Below, one piece after another: positions 1 to 11,080 of a stretch of DNA of 64,000 nt (positions are counted from its first letter, which is position 1; every line of letters begins with the position of its first letter). The DNA lies in the NCBI GenBank assembly GCA_029990175.1, contig JARKIP010000035.1, forward strand, positions 21,503,501 to 21,567,500, read 5' to 3'. Source of the DNA: Petunia secreta (taxonomy: Eukaryota > Streptophyta > Magnoliopsida > Solanales > Solanaceae). A program made the translations under genes and the position numbers. The notes under the pieces were generated by a model, which was not told where the DNA came from, made no database searches, and saw only the letters and a list, made by a program, of their open reading frames with translations.

Positions 1-727
1 ATTGTTAGGGTGGTCAACCATCTTCTTTTTTGGTTTTTCTGCTGGTTTAGCTGGTGTTTGTCCCCGCACCTTTCTTAGTCAAAATGGTAGTAAGGGGAAG
101 TTTGTCAACCTCTACCCCTTCAGAATTAGCTCGTGAAGATTTGATGAAGAATAAGATCCTAAACCCATCGAGGCAGAGCAGAAAACATTATGAGAATTAT
201 CACTTTGAGAGGCCATTGGAGCAAGAGTTAAAAGAACTTAGTAATTGCAAAAAGAGGTTGAAAAGGTTCTTAAGGAAGTTTGCAATGAAAAGGATTTTAA
301 CAAATTGATACTTATAATTAGCAAAGTCATGATTACCTCAATCGATGCTACCTTGGAATATGGCTAGAGATCGTACACGCCCACTAATATAGAAGGCGAA
401 AAGTCATTAGTCTATCCCAATTCAAATTGAATGGTAGCATAAGTCACGTCAGCTTTCCCACTTCCCAGCTGCTTTTCGAAATCCAACTGGAAAGTACGAG
501 GACTATCTGTATTAGGTAAAAATATTACATCAATTTAAAGCGCGACACATGGCACTAGGATTCGATAACCTGTAATGATATCAGTTCTGAAGACACGAAA
601 ACTATATATCTATGATGAGAATATTCGAAGACAGTACTTCCAATAAGACTTACAGCCGAACCACTCCGACTACGAAAGTCCCACTAGATGCAACGGATAA
701 ACTTGGTTGAATGCATAACAATAAATA
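1..727. other. Unassigned AT-rich sequence
   Basis: No gene recognised. A plus-strand open frame of 84 codons (54-308) encodes a basic, charged peptide (lysine- and arginine-rich second half) with no motif I know. It could be a scrap of retroelement gag or chance. I see no tRNA, LTR end or inverted repeat here. Confidence 0.4.
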
Positions 728-843
728 CAACAACAACCTTCCTAGTAATATCCCACAAGTGGGTCTGGGGAGGGTTAGTTTTTCATAAACTTTACATCCA
801 CCAAAGTGGAGAAGTTGTTTCCAATAAACCCTCGACTAAAGAA
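728..843 (-). mobile_element. TS-type SINE fragment
   Basis: Reading the minus strand, the segment carries the 3' half of the Solanaceae TS SINE. It contains a block resembling 'gagggtctattggaaac', then a block like 'cagacccacttgtgggat', and ends in TTG repeats (CAACAACAAC at 728-737 on the plus strand). The tRNA-related 5' half with A and B boxes is not visible, so the copy is truncated or diverged. The family assignment is from memory of its conserved 3' consensus. Confidence 0.6.
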
Positions 844-984
844 AAATATTTTGAAAAATATGCTTGAAACAAAACAAGATGCAAATATCATGGTAAAAGA
901 AGAGCTAACATAAACTAAAGACTACCCAAGGTAAACAAAAAATACCAATAATTAATAAGATAGAAATAACAGATATAATAAGAC

Positions 985-1222
985 AGACATCACCCAGCTG
1001 CTATCTAACCTTCTGCACTAATCTTCGACCTCCAGATTTCCTATCTAGGATCATGTCCTCGGTAATCTGGAGGTGAGTCATGTCCTGTCTATTAACCTTG
1101 TCCCAATCTTCTTCTATCTACCTCTACCTCTCCGTAGACCCAATACTACCAACCTCTCGCATCTCTTCACTGGGGCATCCACACTCCTCCTTCTCCATGT
1201 CCAAACAATAAATAAGGGCGGG
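985..1222 (-). pseudogene. RTE-type LINE reverse transcriptase, C-terminal scrap
   Basis: The minus-strand translation contains the stretch RRRSVDAPVKRCERLVVLGL followed by RRGRGR. This is the C-terminal end seen in plant RTE-clade LINE polymerases (usual form: HVRRRSTDAPVRRCERL). Further down, after stop codons, LTSRLPRT and NLEVED match the family tail. Stops and frame changes show it is dead, and only about 80 codons of the C-terminus remain, as expected of a truncated LINE copy. Neighbouring sequence shows no other LINE domain. Confidence 0.75.
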
Positions 1223-1630
1223 ACATCAGGAGTCAACCGTTGCCGATATTTACTCATGTGATCATGGCTCATAGTGTTAGGATCAGAGAAATAATTGCAT
1301 ATTCTCGTCAAGCGTATGTCATTAACTCCCGTAAATACTATATAAACCACTCCCTTGCCATTCATGATATTTGAACAAAATGAATATCACCATTACTTGT
1401 ATTACTCAAAACAATAAGAAATATCTTTTTACTGTTCTAGCATAACTTAATATCTTTCTCGCTGTAATTTTGATGCAGTTATATTGCATGTGACAAATTT
1501 AACAAATTCAATTACTTAATCTATTAAGTCAATTTTCAAGTTAAACAATATACTTACTTTTTCTACACTTGCTTCGTCAAGAAACAAAAATACTCAATTA
1601 TTAGATTACAAACTGAATGAGTGGAAAAAA

Positions 1631-1776
1631 ATACAACTTAATATATTATATTCTCACTTTATCACATTCTATTTCACAAGATTTGAAATCATATGGAAAC
1701 AAAAAGAAATCAAATACAATTTATTATATTATATTCTCAATTTATCACATTCTATTCCATAAGATTAGAAAATCAC
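1631..1776. repeat. Two-copy direct repeat, period 83 bp
   Basis: A block starting ATACAACTTAATATATTA at 1631 recurs with few changes at 1714 (ATACAATTTATTATATTA). Both run through TTATCACATTCTATT and end near AAATCA. It is a simple local duplication in AT-rich DNA with no coding role visible. Confidence 0.75.
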
Positions 1777-2765
1777 AATCAGCACCTCGATCTAGGTTTG
1801 AGATAAACATTTATTCGATAGGCCTTTGGGCTATTTAGCATTTTTTGTGCAGTCATCTGTTCAACCCCAAAACAATTGCGCGAGCGAATACATTTTATGA
1901 CGTTGGAAGCTTTTTGTTATGTACTGGACACGCACACTGACAGTGTAAGAGAGATATAAATATTGTATGAGCCAAGATGCCTACCAATGACTTATGAGGT
2001 TCTCATTGTAAAGCCTGGAAAATATTTCTATCATATTTTAGCACCTTTTCCGATTGAAAAATCAACCTTTTAATGAAATTTATATCCGTGTGTTCGTGTG
2101 CATAACAACTTAAAGAAATGCATATATTGATACAAAAATAGTGGGATTAGCAATAATTGCTGTAACCTTATTTTGAGCATTTGATTTGATGTTTAGCTCT
2201 ATAGCAATAAATCCTGATAAGGTCCTAAATATTTTCTTAAATAATCTAGGCTTAAACTTGAAAAGGACAAGATTTGGTGCAAATCCCCCAAAGATAGGGC
2301 TATAGTTTAGTAGGTATAGGCGAGTAGCATTTATTATTGGTCCGACCAAGCATACCAGCTCCAAGTTTTGATATCCACCCAGCTCCCCTCCATTGTCCCC
2401 TACTTGAAAGTATGCAAACGAGTTAAATGGAACAATATCTGGATTTAAGAGGAATTTTACTAATTCAACTGAATCCATAATTGTTGCCTTGCATTATGTA
2501 TATTATGCAAAAGTGACTTAAAATTACATAATAAGATCACACTTGTTTTAATATTTTAAATCTAAAATCCGCCTCACATAAATCTTGGATGGAAATGAAA
2601 AGCAAGTTAATAAAAATAAGCATTCTTTAGTGGAGTGCCCACGACCCATATCTTGTGCTATTATGACCATTGTCAAAGTGAAGTAAGCCCAGCTTAGCTG
2701 CCAGCCATATTTTAATCATGAGCATCAAGTGACCAAGAAAGCGACGAATCTCATGCCGTGAACGT
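1777..2765. other. Upstream flank of the transporter gene
   Basis: AT-rich intergenic DNA. A minus-strand open frame of 122 codons (2110-2478) has no recognisable motif, no homology I can name and no supporting neighbour; I regard it as chance. The last 250 bp should include the promoter of the downstream transporter. I looked for phosphate (GNATATNC) and mycorrhiza-type elements here and found no convincing match. Confidence 0.45.
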
Positions 2766-2772
2766 TATATAG
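2766..2772 (+). promoter_or_regulatory. Probable TATA box of the NPF gene
   Basis: TATATAG lies 126-132 bp upstream of the first ATG (2898). A start of transcription about 30 bp downstream would give a 5' leader of about 100 nt, a normal value for plants. The placement is inferred; there is no transcript evidence. Confidence 0.45.
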
Positions 2773-2897
2773 AGTGTTGCCATTCAAAGGCTTTAATACT
2801 TCATATTCTTCACTAATTGAACACACGCCTTCCAGGACACAAAGACATACAAACCACTTTGGTAGTTATTTTCCAACTGTCAAGTCTCTCTGCAACA

Positions 2898-5800
2898 ATG
2901 GTCAGTACTTCCTATTCTCTACCTTCCCCTTCTCCAACCTCCTTAATTCTCCCCCCCGCCCAAGAAAATAAATTTGTTGTTTCTTACTTTGTTTTATGTC
3001 ATATCAGGAGGAAGGTACAAAGCTGGACTACAATTGTGTAAGTTCAAGCAAAACTAACGGAAAAGGTGGATTCAGAGCTTCTTCCTTCATCTATGGTAAG
3101 AGAATTAATTAATTTCTGGTTCTATCTAGGTGAGAAATTTGTTGGCGAACATGGTGATAATTAATGGTCTTGTGTTATTAATAACTTGTAGGTTATGTGG
3201 GATTAGAAAACATTGGATTTGTAGCAAACATGGTGAGTATGGTATTATACTTGTCTTTCAAGATGCATTTGGACCTCAGCGGCTCAGCCAACACTCTCAC
3301 TAACTTATTGGGCTCAACGTACTTGCTCTCCATTATTGGTGGTTATATTTCTGATACTTACCTCAGCAGATTCCACACTGTTCTCATTTTCGGAACAGCT
3401 GAAATACTTGTAAGTGATTAATTAGTCCTATATCCCTCTAATAATGGTAATTTAGAAAGCACAATACTCTGATAATTGCTTAATATCAGCTCGGCTTCCA
3501 TTGACTTTCGGTGTTTAATTGTAATTGACAGGTTTGTAACGGTTTAGTATATCTAGTTACTCTTGCACAATGTGACATGACCGAATTGGCATTACTAGAA
3601 TTATTTTCTTACTAAGATAGTACATGACATTTTTTGTCAAGTTAGAATTTTTTTATGGAAGAAGTAGCCGTAAATAATAAAATTCAGAAAGCTTTTTGGT
3701 GACTTCGGAGAGGATGGAAATTAACTAGCTCCTCAAAAAGAATTTTCGACGCAAATGGTTATCGATAATTTTCTATTAGCATTTGGACTTTTACGAAAGA
3801 AGTGCTGATGATTTGAAAATATTCTGCAGCTTTCTGTCGATAAATGTTTCTGACAAACTTCAACGGTCCAACGTCAGCATATATATTAGTACAATAATTG
3901 TTTGATTCTTAACAGCAAGTCATAGAAAAGATACAGTTTCTAAAATACATTTTGTATTTTTCGAGTGCAAGATCATAATATATTGTTTTTCTTTTTCATT
4001 TGTAGGCGTGGACATTGATGACAATTCAAGCTCGTTTCTCAAGTTTGCAACCAGAAGTATGTGGCAAGTCAAACTGTTTAGAAGGTGGTATAGCACTATT
4101 ATTCTATGGTTCACTTTGCTTATTAGCATTGGGGGCTGGTGGAGTAAAGGGAGCACTTCCACCATTGGGTGCTGATCAATTTGATCAAAAGGATCCAAAT
4201 GAAGCCAAGGCTCTTGGAAGATATTTCAATTGGCTGTTGCTAAGCTCAGTGTCAGGTTCAGTCATTGGAGTCACAATTGTAGTTTGGGTTAGTACTAATA
4301 AAGGTTGGTGGATAGGTTTCCTCATTAGTTTGGCTGTTACCTTCCTTGGTTTCTTTATCTTCGTCTCTGGAAAGCCTTTCTACAGACTTCAAGTTCCTGG
4401 GGAAAGCCCTCTCACAAGGATTTTGCAGGTTTCACTACTCTCTTCTTTCTTTTTTCTGTATTTTGTTATTCTAAAGTACTTATGCTTTTTCTATACTACT
4501 ATCCACTAGAGATCTAGAGTAGTGTAAAATGAGTAGTGTAAAAATTTGTTAATGTGCAACTGTAATTTAACATGTATTACAAGGTAGTTTATCTTATGTT
4601 TCACGTTACCAATCTCAAATTTTAGGTAGATTACTTCTAATTATTTTTTAAGTAATATGATATTTTTACGATTCTTTATAATGTAACTGTATAAAAGTTA
4701 TATTCCTTAAATAAAAGATATACTAGTACAAAGAATATCAACTATTAAGGATAATGACCAAACTATGTGATGGTACTTGCCCTCTATCCTTGAGTAATAT
4801 TCTTAAGTTGGTAAAATTTATTTAGATTTTTCGAAATCATACTCCCAAGAGTACATATATTCTTTTGTATTTTCAATTTCTTTTCGTTCGAGTTCAACAA
4901 GCTATGAAATCCGTAATTTTCGTATCATGTAATCTAAATCTTTTAGTGTTCAATTATTCTTAGCGTAGATTCATTACATGCCATATAGGAACTCCATGAA
5001 AGCTAACTCACGACACTAACCGAAAAGTTATTCTATTATAGGTTATCAATGTGGCTATCAGAAATCGAAAGCTGCAATTACCAGAAAACTCTAAAGAGTT
5101 GTATGAGATTAATGAGAAAGAACCAGACTCATCAGAGCAAAAAATTGCACATACAGATCAATTCAGGTAGTGTTATATCTCAGTACATTATTGTGTAGCT
5201 ATGGTTTATTGCTTTTCTTTTTAGTACTTTTACGGGTCGTTTGGTTGAGATAGACTTTACGCGGGTATTAGCAATGTATGTATTAGCAATGTAGGTATTA
5301 GCAATGTGGGTATTAATAATACGGGTATTAATAATATGGGTATTAGTAATGTAGATATTAGTTATAGGAATTATTTCTTGAATCACTAATACTATATTAC
5401 AAATTAATGTAAGATGTTATAATTTAAAATATTTAGTTACTCCTTAAATATAATTTAAAATTATCTTTATTATTTTGAGGGTTAATATTGTCATTTTAAA
5501 TTTTAATACATGTATTGTTAATACACGTATTATTATTCCACCTTCTACCCTGCATAAAATAATACATAGATTTCCTCACTATTTAATACGTGTATTAATA
5601 TGAAAGATGTCCAAAAACAAACCAAACATTGTACTACTTATGCAAGTTTTTATACATCTATCAAACCAACAACCAAACAAAGTATTAGTTAGTACTAGAT
5701 TTAATGTGGGTATTAACCCATTCCCATGACCAACCAAACCGACCCCTTAGGGGTCGTTCGGTTTGGCGCATTAAAGATTAATACCCGCACAAAACTCAGC

Positions 5801-8002
5801 GTTAATTTAGCGCAGCGTTCGGTTGGTTTTTGTGGAATTTTAATACCCGCATAAAATTAGTGCAACGTTTGGTTGCGTTTTCGTATATTCCGCATTATTA
5901 ATGCGGGAATCTATGTATTATTTTATGCGGGGTAGAAGGTGGTATTAATAATGTGGGTATTAATAATGCAGGTATTAAAATTTAAAATGACAAAATTAAC
6001 CCTCATAATAATAAGGATATTTCTAAATTTTATTTAAGGAGTAAATAAATATTTTAAATAATAATATTTTTTGTTAATTTGTAATATATCATTGATTCAA
6101 CAAATAATCCCTACGTTATAATATAATACCCACATTATTAAACCCCACATAACTAATACCCGCATTATCAATACCTACATTATTAATACATACATTATTA
6201 ATACCCACATTATTAATACCCGTATTAATAGTTAATACCCGCGTAAAAGAAACCCCAAACCGAACGACCCCTTAATGTTTTACTTCTTACTTTAAAGACC
6301 CCAACTGGGGAAAAAGTGACAGAAGCAAGTAGGAAGAAGAAAAAGAGAAGAAATAGAGTGCATAAAATTTTGTGTCCATCTCTAAAAGACTAAAGTTACT
6401 TTCGCAAGAAGTTGCCACTTCCAGAGGAATACCACGTACCCGGACCCTACAAGATGAAATTCTTTAAACAAATTCGTTAATTCGATTAGACAGTGTGACA
6501 ATTAACAGTAGCTTATCCTCTAGATTAAACCTCCAAAAGATACATAATTTTCATTCGTTTGAGGTTATCATGATGTTATTATTTTAAGGGTTGATGTTCA
6601 TTAGTATTACTGTTATTGCTAATTTATTACAGTAAGATTGACTAGATAATTAAAAAATTTAGTAGAGGTAAGGTCTACATATATCTCATCCTCCACAGAC
6701 TCTACTGGTGGAATTATATTGAATATATTGTTGTTGTAGCACAATACGACCATTTTTCACTTTATAAATGCCCAAAGAGAAGCAAAGGGGAAAAAGTTGA
6801 TGTTTGTGTACTTGTTGTAATAGGATCCCACTATTAAGTATTGATAGTATAAATGCTTTTTACACCAATCATAAATATAGTTTAATAGCTGATTACCAAT
6901 AACTAAAATTAGTCGTATAAATTTTTCTATAATTATCATAAAAATGATATAATTATAAATGATATGATTGTATAAGTATTTAATTTTCTATTAGGACGTA
7001 GAGCTTAAAATCATTATAATATTTATGTGCAGGTGCTTAGACAAAGCTGCAGTTCTTCCAAAAACTGTTGAGCCAACACCATGGACAGTTTGCACAGTGA
7101 CCAAAGTTGAAGAAGTGAAAATATTAACAAGAATGTTACCTATCATAGCTAGCACCATTCTAATGAACACATGTTTGGCACAACTCCAAACATTTTCAGT
7201 TCAACAAGGATATCGAATGAATCGTCACTTTGGTTCCTTTGAAGTACCAGCCCCTTCAATACCAGTAATTCCACTACTTTTCATGTTTATTCTCATACCT
7301 GTTTATGATTTTGTATTTGTCCCTTTTGCACGAAAAATTACAAATCATCCGTCGGGGATCACACAACTCCAACGTATCGGTGTCGGATTAGTCCTCTCTA
7401 TTATTTCCATGGCTATAGCTGCACTTGTTGAGATAAAAAGAAAACACCAGTCCTTGAAAAATCCATTGGAGCCTATCCATGTCTTTTGGCTATCGTTTCA
7501 ATATGGAATTTTTGGAATTGCTGACATGTTTACCTTAGTGGGTACGCTTGAGTTTTTCTATAAGGAAGCACCTACAGGAATGAGGTCTCTATCTACTTCT
7601 TTTACGTGGATTTCACAGTCTTTTGGGTACTTCTTGAGCAGTGCTTTTGTGGAAATTATTAATTCAGTGACCAAAAGTGTTGCACCAAGCAAAAAAGGAT
7701 GGTTAGAAGGCCAAGATTTGGATCAAAATAACTTGCAACTCTTCTATTGGTTCTTGGCTATATTAAGCTGCCTAAACTTTATTAACTATCTGTATTGGGC
7801 ATCTTGGTACACATACAAATCAGATGAAAATTTGGACATCAAGCCACAATCGTTTGGTGATCATACTGTAATTTTGCCCAAATCAGCCTCGGTAAGTAGG
7901 GTGCCATTCCTCAAGGCAAATGAGAATGATGCATTAATGGTCACTTCAGAAGGTTCCTCTATTGGACGCACTGAGGAAACTATAAGGAGAAATATTAAAT
8001 AG
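2898..8002 (+). CDS. NPF4.5-like: NRT1/PTR family (NPF4-type, NPF4.5-like) membrane transporter
   Basis: Predicted exons: 2898-2900, 3008-3095, 3192-3409, 4006-4428, 5042-5166 and 7033-8002. All introns are GT-AG and all junctions stay in frame, giving 608 codons, a normal length for this 12-helix major facilitator family. The family moves nitrate, peptides or hormones (NPF4 members include abscisic acid, gibberellin and nitrate carriers) across plasma or internal membranes. Visible hallmarks are LENIGFVANMVSMVLY in helix 1, GGYISDTYLSRF, ALGAGGVKGALPPLGADQFD (conserved Lys151, GADQFD 158-163), a hydrophilic central loop in exon 5, FSVQQGYRMN, and EFFYKEAPTGMRSLSTS near the C-terminal half. 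The usual helix-1 ExxE(K/R) proton-coupling motif reads VGLE (33-36), so its first Glu is missing. The start assumes exon 1 is only the ATG; an in-frame ATG at 2996 is the alternative. No frameshift or stop is seen, so the gene is probably functional. The actual substrate cannot be told from the sequence. Confidence 0.9.
5233..5746 (+). mobile_element. Tourist-like MITE, copy 1 (in NPF intron 5)
   Basis: Terminal inverted repeats CGGGTCGTTTGGTT at the left and AACCAAACCGACCCC at the right are flanked by TTA (5230-5232 and 5747-5749). This fits the TTA/TAA target duplication of PIF/Harbinger-type Tourist elements. The interior near the left end carries short reiterations of GTATTAGCAATG. No transposase is encoded, so it is non-autonomous. 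Confidence 0.75.
5750..6271 (-). mobile_element. Tourist-like MITE, copy 2, inverted next to copy 1
   Basis: Begins GGGGTCGTTCGGTTTGG and ends CCAAACCGAACGACCCC, with TTA on both sides (5747-5749 and 6272-6274). Its reverse complement follows copy 1 through the whole interior, including the GTATTA reiterations, the block ACTCCTTAAATA, GAGGGTTAAT and CCACCTTCTACCC. It is therefore the same family in opposite orientation, sharing one TTA with its neighbour. Confidence 0.8.
6655..6736 (+). mobile_element. TS-type SINE 3' fragment in intron 5
   Basis: The stretch GAGGTAAGGTCTACATATAT through CCACAGACTCTACTGGTGGA, ending in TTGTTGTTG at 6728-6736, is a diverged TS SINE 3' half in the sense orientation. 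It sits about 300 bp before the exon 6 acceptor. The 5' end is not definable. Confidence 0.6.
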
Positions 8003-8814
8003 ATAAATGATAAAGTTATTTGTTGTTTTTAATTAGATACAGAACAAGAAATGCTCCTCGCTACTTGTTTTTGTACTCTAGTAAATGTATTTATGGGTTG
8101 TTCTTTTAACTGTTTTTTTCCACCTGTGTGCGTGTTTTCATGCAAGTGCATGATTTTTTGGTCAAGTCTTCTGATGTTGTGCTTACCTAAGTAGTTTCAT
8201 GTGTAATATTGGGAAATCATGATGGTCAAATTTCCCACTTAGATGGTTGATTTAATCAAATTGTAAAGCTATTGAAGTGTAAAATTAAATGAAGGATGCT
8301 TTCACTCATAAATTCTCATATATTTCATTCCGTTACGTCTTCTCCGCCCCAACTAATGTTAAAAAATTTATCCCAAGAGGCCTATTTTTGCAATCACTTT
8401 TTTAAAAATATAAATATTAGACCCAAGAGTCTAAAGTTGGCTTCAACATTATACCTGGAGTTATTGAACAACTCAGACAGAAAGTGTGAAATTCGTTTGA
8501 GACCAAAAATGTGATGTTGAGAGAAGATCACTAGACGATAACATTAATCCCTAGATTGGACTTGACTTCAACTCTGAGTAGCTAACCTTGGGGAAACGGC
8601 AGGGACTAGAAAACTGTTATCAAAAGAGATTGCGCCTTAAGTGGTGATGTTAACCTAAGCTATTTGTCAAGAAAATTTCATCCGGTGTCATTAAAATTGA
8701 TTGGTTCTGAGATTTTGTCCCTATTTAAGAAAGTTTTATCCAAATAGCTTCTGCTTCATCCATAGGAAATACTTCGAGTTATTTGAAAAAAAAAACATGG
8801 AAAGAGGTCAAAAA
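8003..8814. other. 3' flank of the NPF gene
   Basis: AT-rich sequence holding the 3' UTR of the transporter. No canonical AATAAA signal is evident in the first 300 bp, which is common in plants. Short open frames (such as 8296-8514) have no recognisable content. Confidence 0.5.
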
Positions 8815-9005
8815 ACAAGTGTTACCTAGGCAAAAATTGTCCAACGGCAAGTGTGGCCCAAAGTGTTGCCTAGGTAAGAATTTCAGTGGCAAGTGCTGCC
8901 TAGGCAACAGTTTAAGTTATCTCGGAGAATGTTGGAAGAGATTTAAGGGCAATGTTTTCTAAGCAAGAGGGGTTCAAAGGCAAGCGCTGCCTCTTAGGCA
9001 GTACT
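8815..9005. repeat. Degenerate repeat with CCTAGG palindromes
   Basis: The phrase 'GTGTTGCCTAGGTAAGAATT / GGCAAGTGCTGCCTAGGCAA' recurs with variation about four times: 8820-8850, 8870-8890, 8890-8920, and a weaker form near 8975-9005. Each copy centres on the palindrome CCTAGG, except the last, which reads CTCTTAGG. No function is apparent. Confidence 0.55.
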
Positions 9006-9175
9006 TACAAGAAAGGAAGGACAGGGAATAAGATTCATAGGGGTATTTTCGTCAAAAATTTTATTAATAAACCTAGCATAGGCCATGTTGTCTAAACCAC
9101 TGTTACGAGGGTTAAGAAAGCAAACCGATTGCCTCCGCGTCCTAATTTTGTAAATATCCCACTATGTGAAACTCC

Positions 9176-9540
9176 CGGGGAAAAGTGCATGAGAGGCCAC
9201 TTTTGCCCGTGATCTTTGGTTTGATGCCACTTTTTCTTATTCGTTTTGTATGAGAGACCACTTTTTGCAACTTCAATTTTTGTGGGTTGAAATTCACACA
9301 AGTTCAGCCCATAAGGCTTGAAGTTCAACTTCAGGTAACCATAAGGGTTGAAGTTCAACTTCAGCCCACAAGGATTGAAGTTGAACTTCATGACTTAGGC
9401 ATGAAGTTCAACTCACAAGGTTTGAACTTCAGCCCACAAAGATTGAAATTCCAAAAAGTGGCATCTCATGTAAAACCATAAAAAAAGTGGCTTCAAACTA
9501 AATACCAGCGGCAAAAGTGACCTGTGGGCTAAATTTTTAC
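9176..9540. mobile_element. Foldback element with minisatellite core
   Basis: The arm at about 9176-9287 (GCCACTTTTGCCCGTGATCT, then GATGCCACTTTTTCTTATTC, then GAGACCACTTTTTGCAA) matches the reverse complement of about 9448-9540. This gives inverted arms near 90 bp. The core (about 9288-9447) is a degenerate tandem repeat of about 30 bp built on AAGTTCAACTTCAGCCCACA. No ORF of note. The exact ends and target duplication are unclear. Confidence 0.6.
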
Positions 9541-9872
9541 GAATTCCCAGTCTCCTAGCCCCATTAATGCAATATAGGTTAGGATTTTTTACACAAAAGT
9601 ACAAGTTTTAGAACTTAATTACCAAACATAGCAACATTTTAGCAAAATAACCCTATATAAAGGAAAACACAAGTTAATTACAAATATAGCAAAAACATAG
9701 CAATATTTTCCCATAACATACCAAACCCTTACATTCTTCCTCCTATTTCCCCCACTATCACTTTTCCTCCTCCCATTTCTCTATATTTCATTTTTCCTCC
9801 CACCATTTCCCCCAATTTCACTTTTATTCCTATCATTTCCCCCAATTTCACTTTTTCTCATCCCATCCTCGA

Positions 9873-10435
9873 TGTATCTCGTTGTATCTCACCGTATCTC
9901 AACTGTTTCTGCACCGTTTCAACTGTTTCTGCAGCACCGTATCTAACTGTTTCTGCACCGTTTCAACTGTTTCTGCACTGTTTTAGATTGTATCATACTA
10001 TTTTAAACTGTATCAACTCTCGTTTCAGACCGTATCAAACTGTTTCAGACCGTATCGTAGTATTTTAATGTTGTTTTAGACTGTATCAGGCTGTTTTAAA
10101 CTGTATCAAGTCTCTTTTTCAGACTGTATCAGCCTATTTTAAACTGTATCAAGTCTCGTTTCAGACTGTATCAGGCTATTTTAAACTGTATCAATTCCCG
10201 TTTCAGACTGTATCATACTGTTTTAAACTGTATCAACTCCCGTTGTAGACCGTATCAGACTGTTTCAACAGTTATTTCATATTGTTTCAATACCGTTTCA
10301 GACCATATCCTACTGTTTCAACATCGCTTCAGATGTATCAAACTGTTGCAACAACTGTTTCAATGTTTCAAGATATTTTTCAAATCGTATCATATTGTTT
10401 CAACGCCATTTCTAACTGTATCAGACCGTTTCAAT
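9873..10435. repeat. CTGTTTCA/CTGTATCA minirepeat inside the MULE
   Basis: More than thirty short, imperfect units alternate between forms like 'ctgtttcagac' and 'ctgtatcaactc' and fill about 560 bp. Combined unit length is roughly 16-20 bp with drift. It contains no ORF and lies between the left end and the GC-rich cargo of the element. Confidence 0.75.
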
Positions 10436-10549
10436 AATTTATATAAAGTGATTAGGTTTTTTATTTACTTTATTTACAAGATAAAGTGAGCCCGCAGAAA
10501 ATAAAGAAGAAATGGTTTACAGATTGTTAGGTTTACAGTAGCTAACAAG

Positions 10550-11080
10550 ATGAACACTAGCAGTGACATAAAAATAGTCAATCTGCGATGCCTATCGAGG
10601 AATATGATATCAGAAACCTTGTACTTTTTGAATCTGCTTAGTTTGTTTAGTTGCACCATGATGTTCGCCGGCAAACCGTGTGAATCGAACTCCGGTGACT
10701 CTGCTTCGCCGGCAATGGCTGACGGAGAGAAAATCCTTGACCAGAAACTGTCTCCGCCTCTTCCTCCGCCACTTACGCCACCGCCGCTGCCTCCAGTACT
10801 GAAACCGTCGTTGATCTATTAGCTGTGCCATCGCCGGAAAGGCGTTGCTCTTCCTTAAATCTGGCATTGTCTTAAACATACACAAAAAACGTGATCTCGC
10901 CAATGGAGCAGAGGAAGTGGTACAGTGGTTGCTGGTTGGGCTTGTTGGTATAACCTGCGGTCTCGCCGGCGAATTTGGCGGCGAACGGTGGCGTGCGATG
11001 CACAGGCGGTACTAGACGGTGGGGAATTTGGGGAGGGTAGTTGTGGTGGGGGTGGGTTTGAGAAATGGGGGTTTGGTGGC
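10550..11080. pseudogene. GC-rich cargo of the MULE, possible captured gene fragment
   Basis: This segment has clearly higher GC content than its surroundings and many CCGCC/GCCGGCG blocks. Open frames exist on both strands: plus 10550-10822, proline-rich at its end; minus 10610-10903, arginine/tryptophan-rich; plus 10925-11188. None shows a known domain. Capture of a host exon by the element would explain the composition, but the source gene is unidentified. Confidence 0.4.

Noticed and set aside
535..700. Possible tRNA gene suggested by short GC-rich words
   Set aside because: No cloverleaf with paired acceptor and T arms or a GTTCRAATC-type B box could be drawn. No tRNA gene was found anywhere in the window by eye.
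2110..2478. 122-codon minus-strand frame upstream of the transporter
   Set aside because: The translation shows no recognisable domain, the base composition is that of the flanking intergenic DNA, and there are no splice or promoter signals; chance is sufficient.
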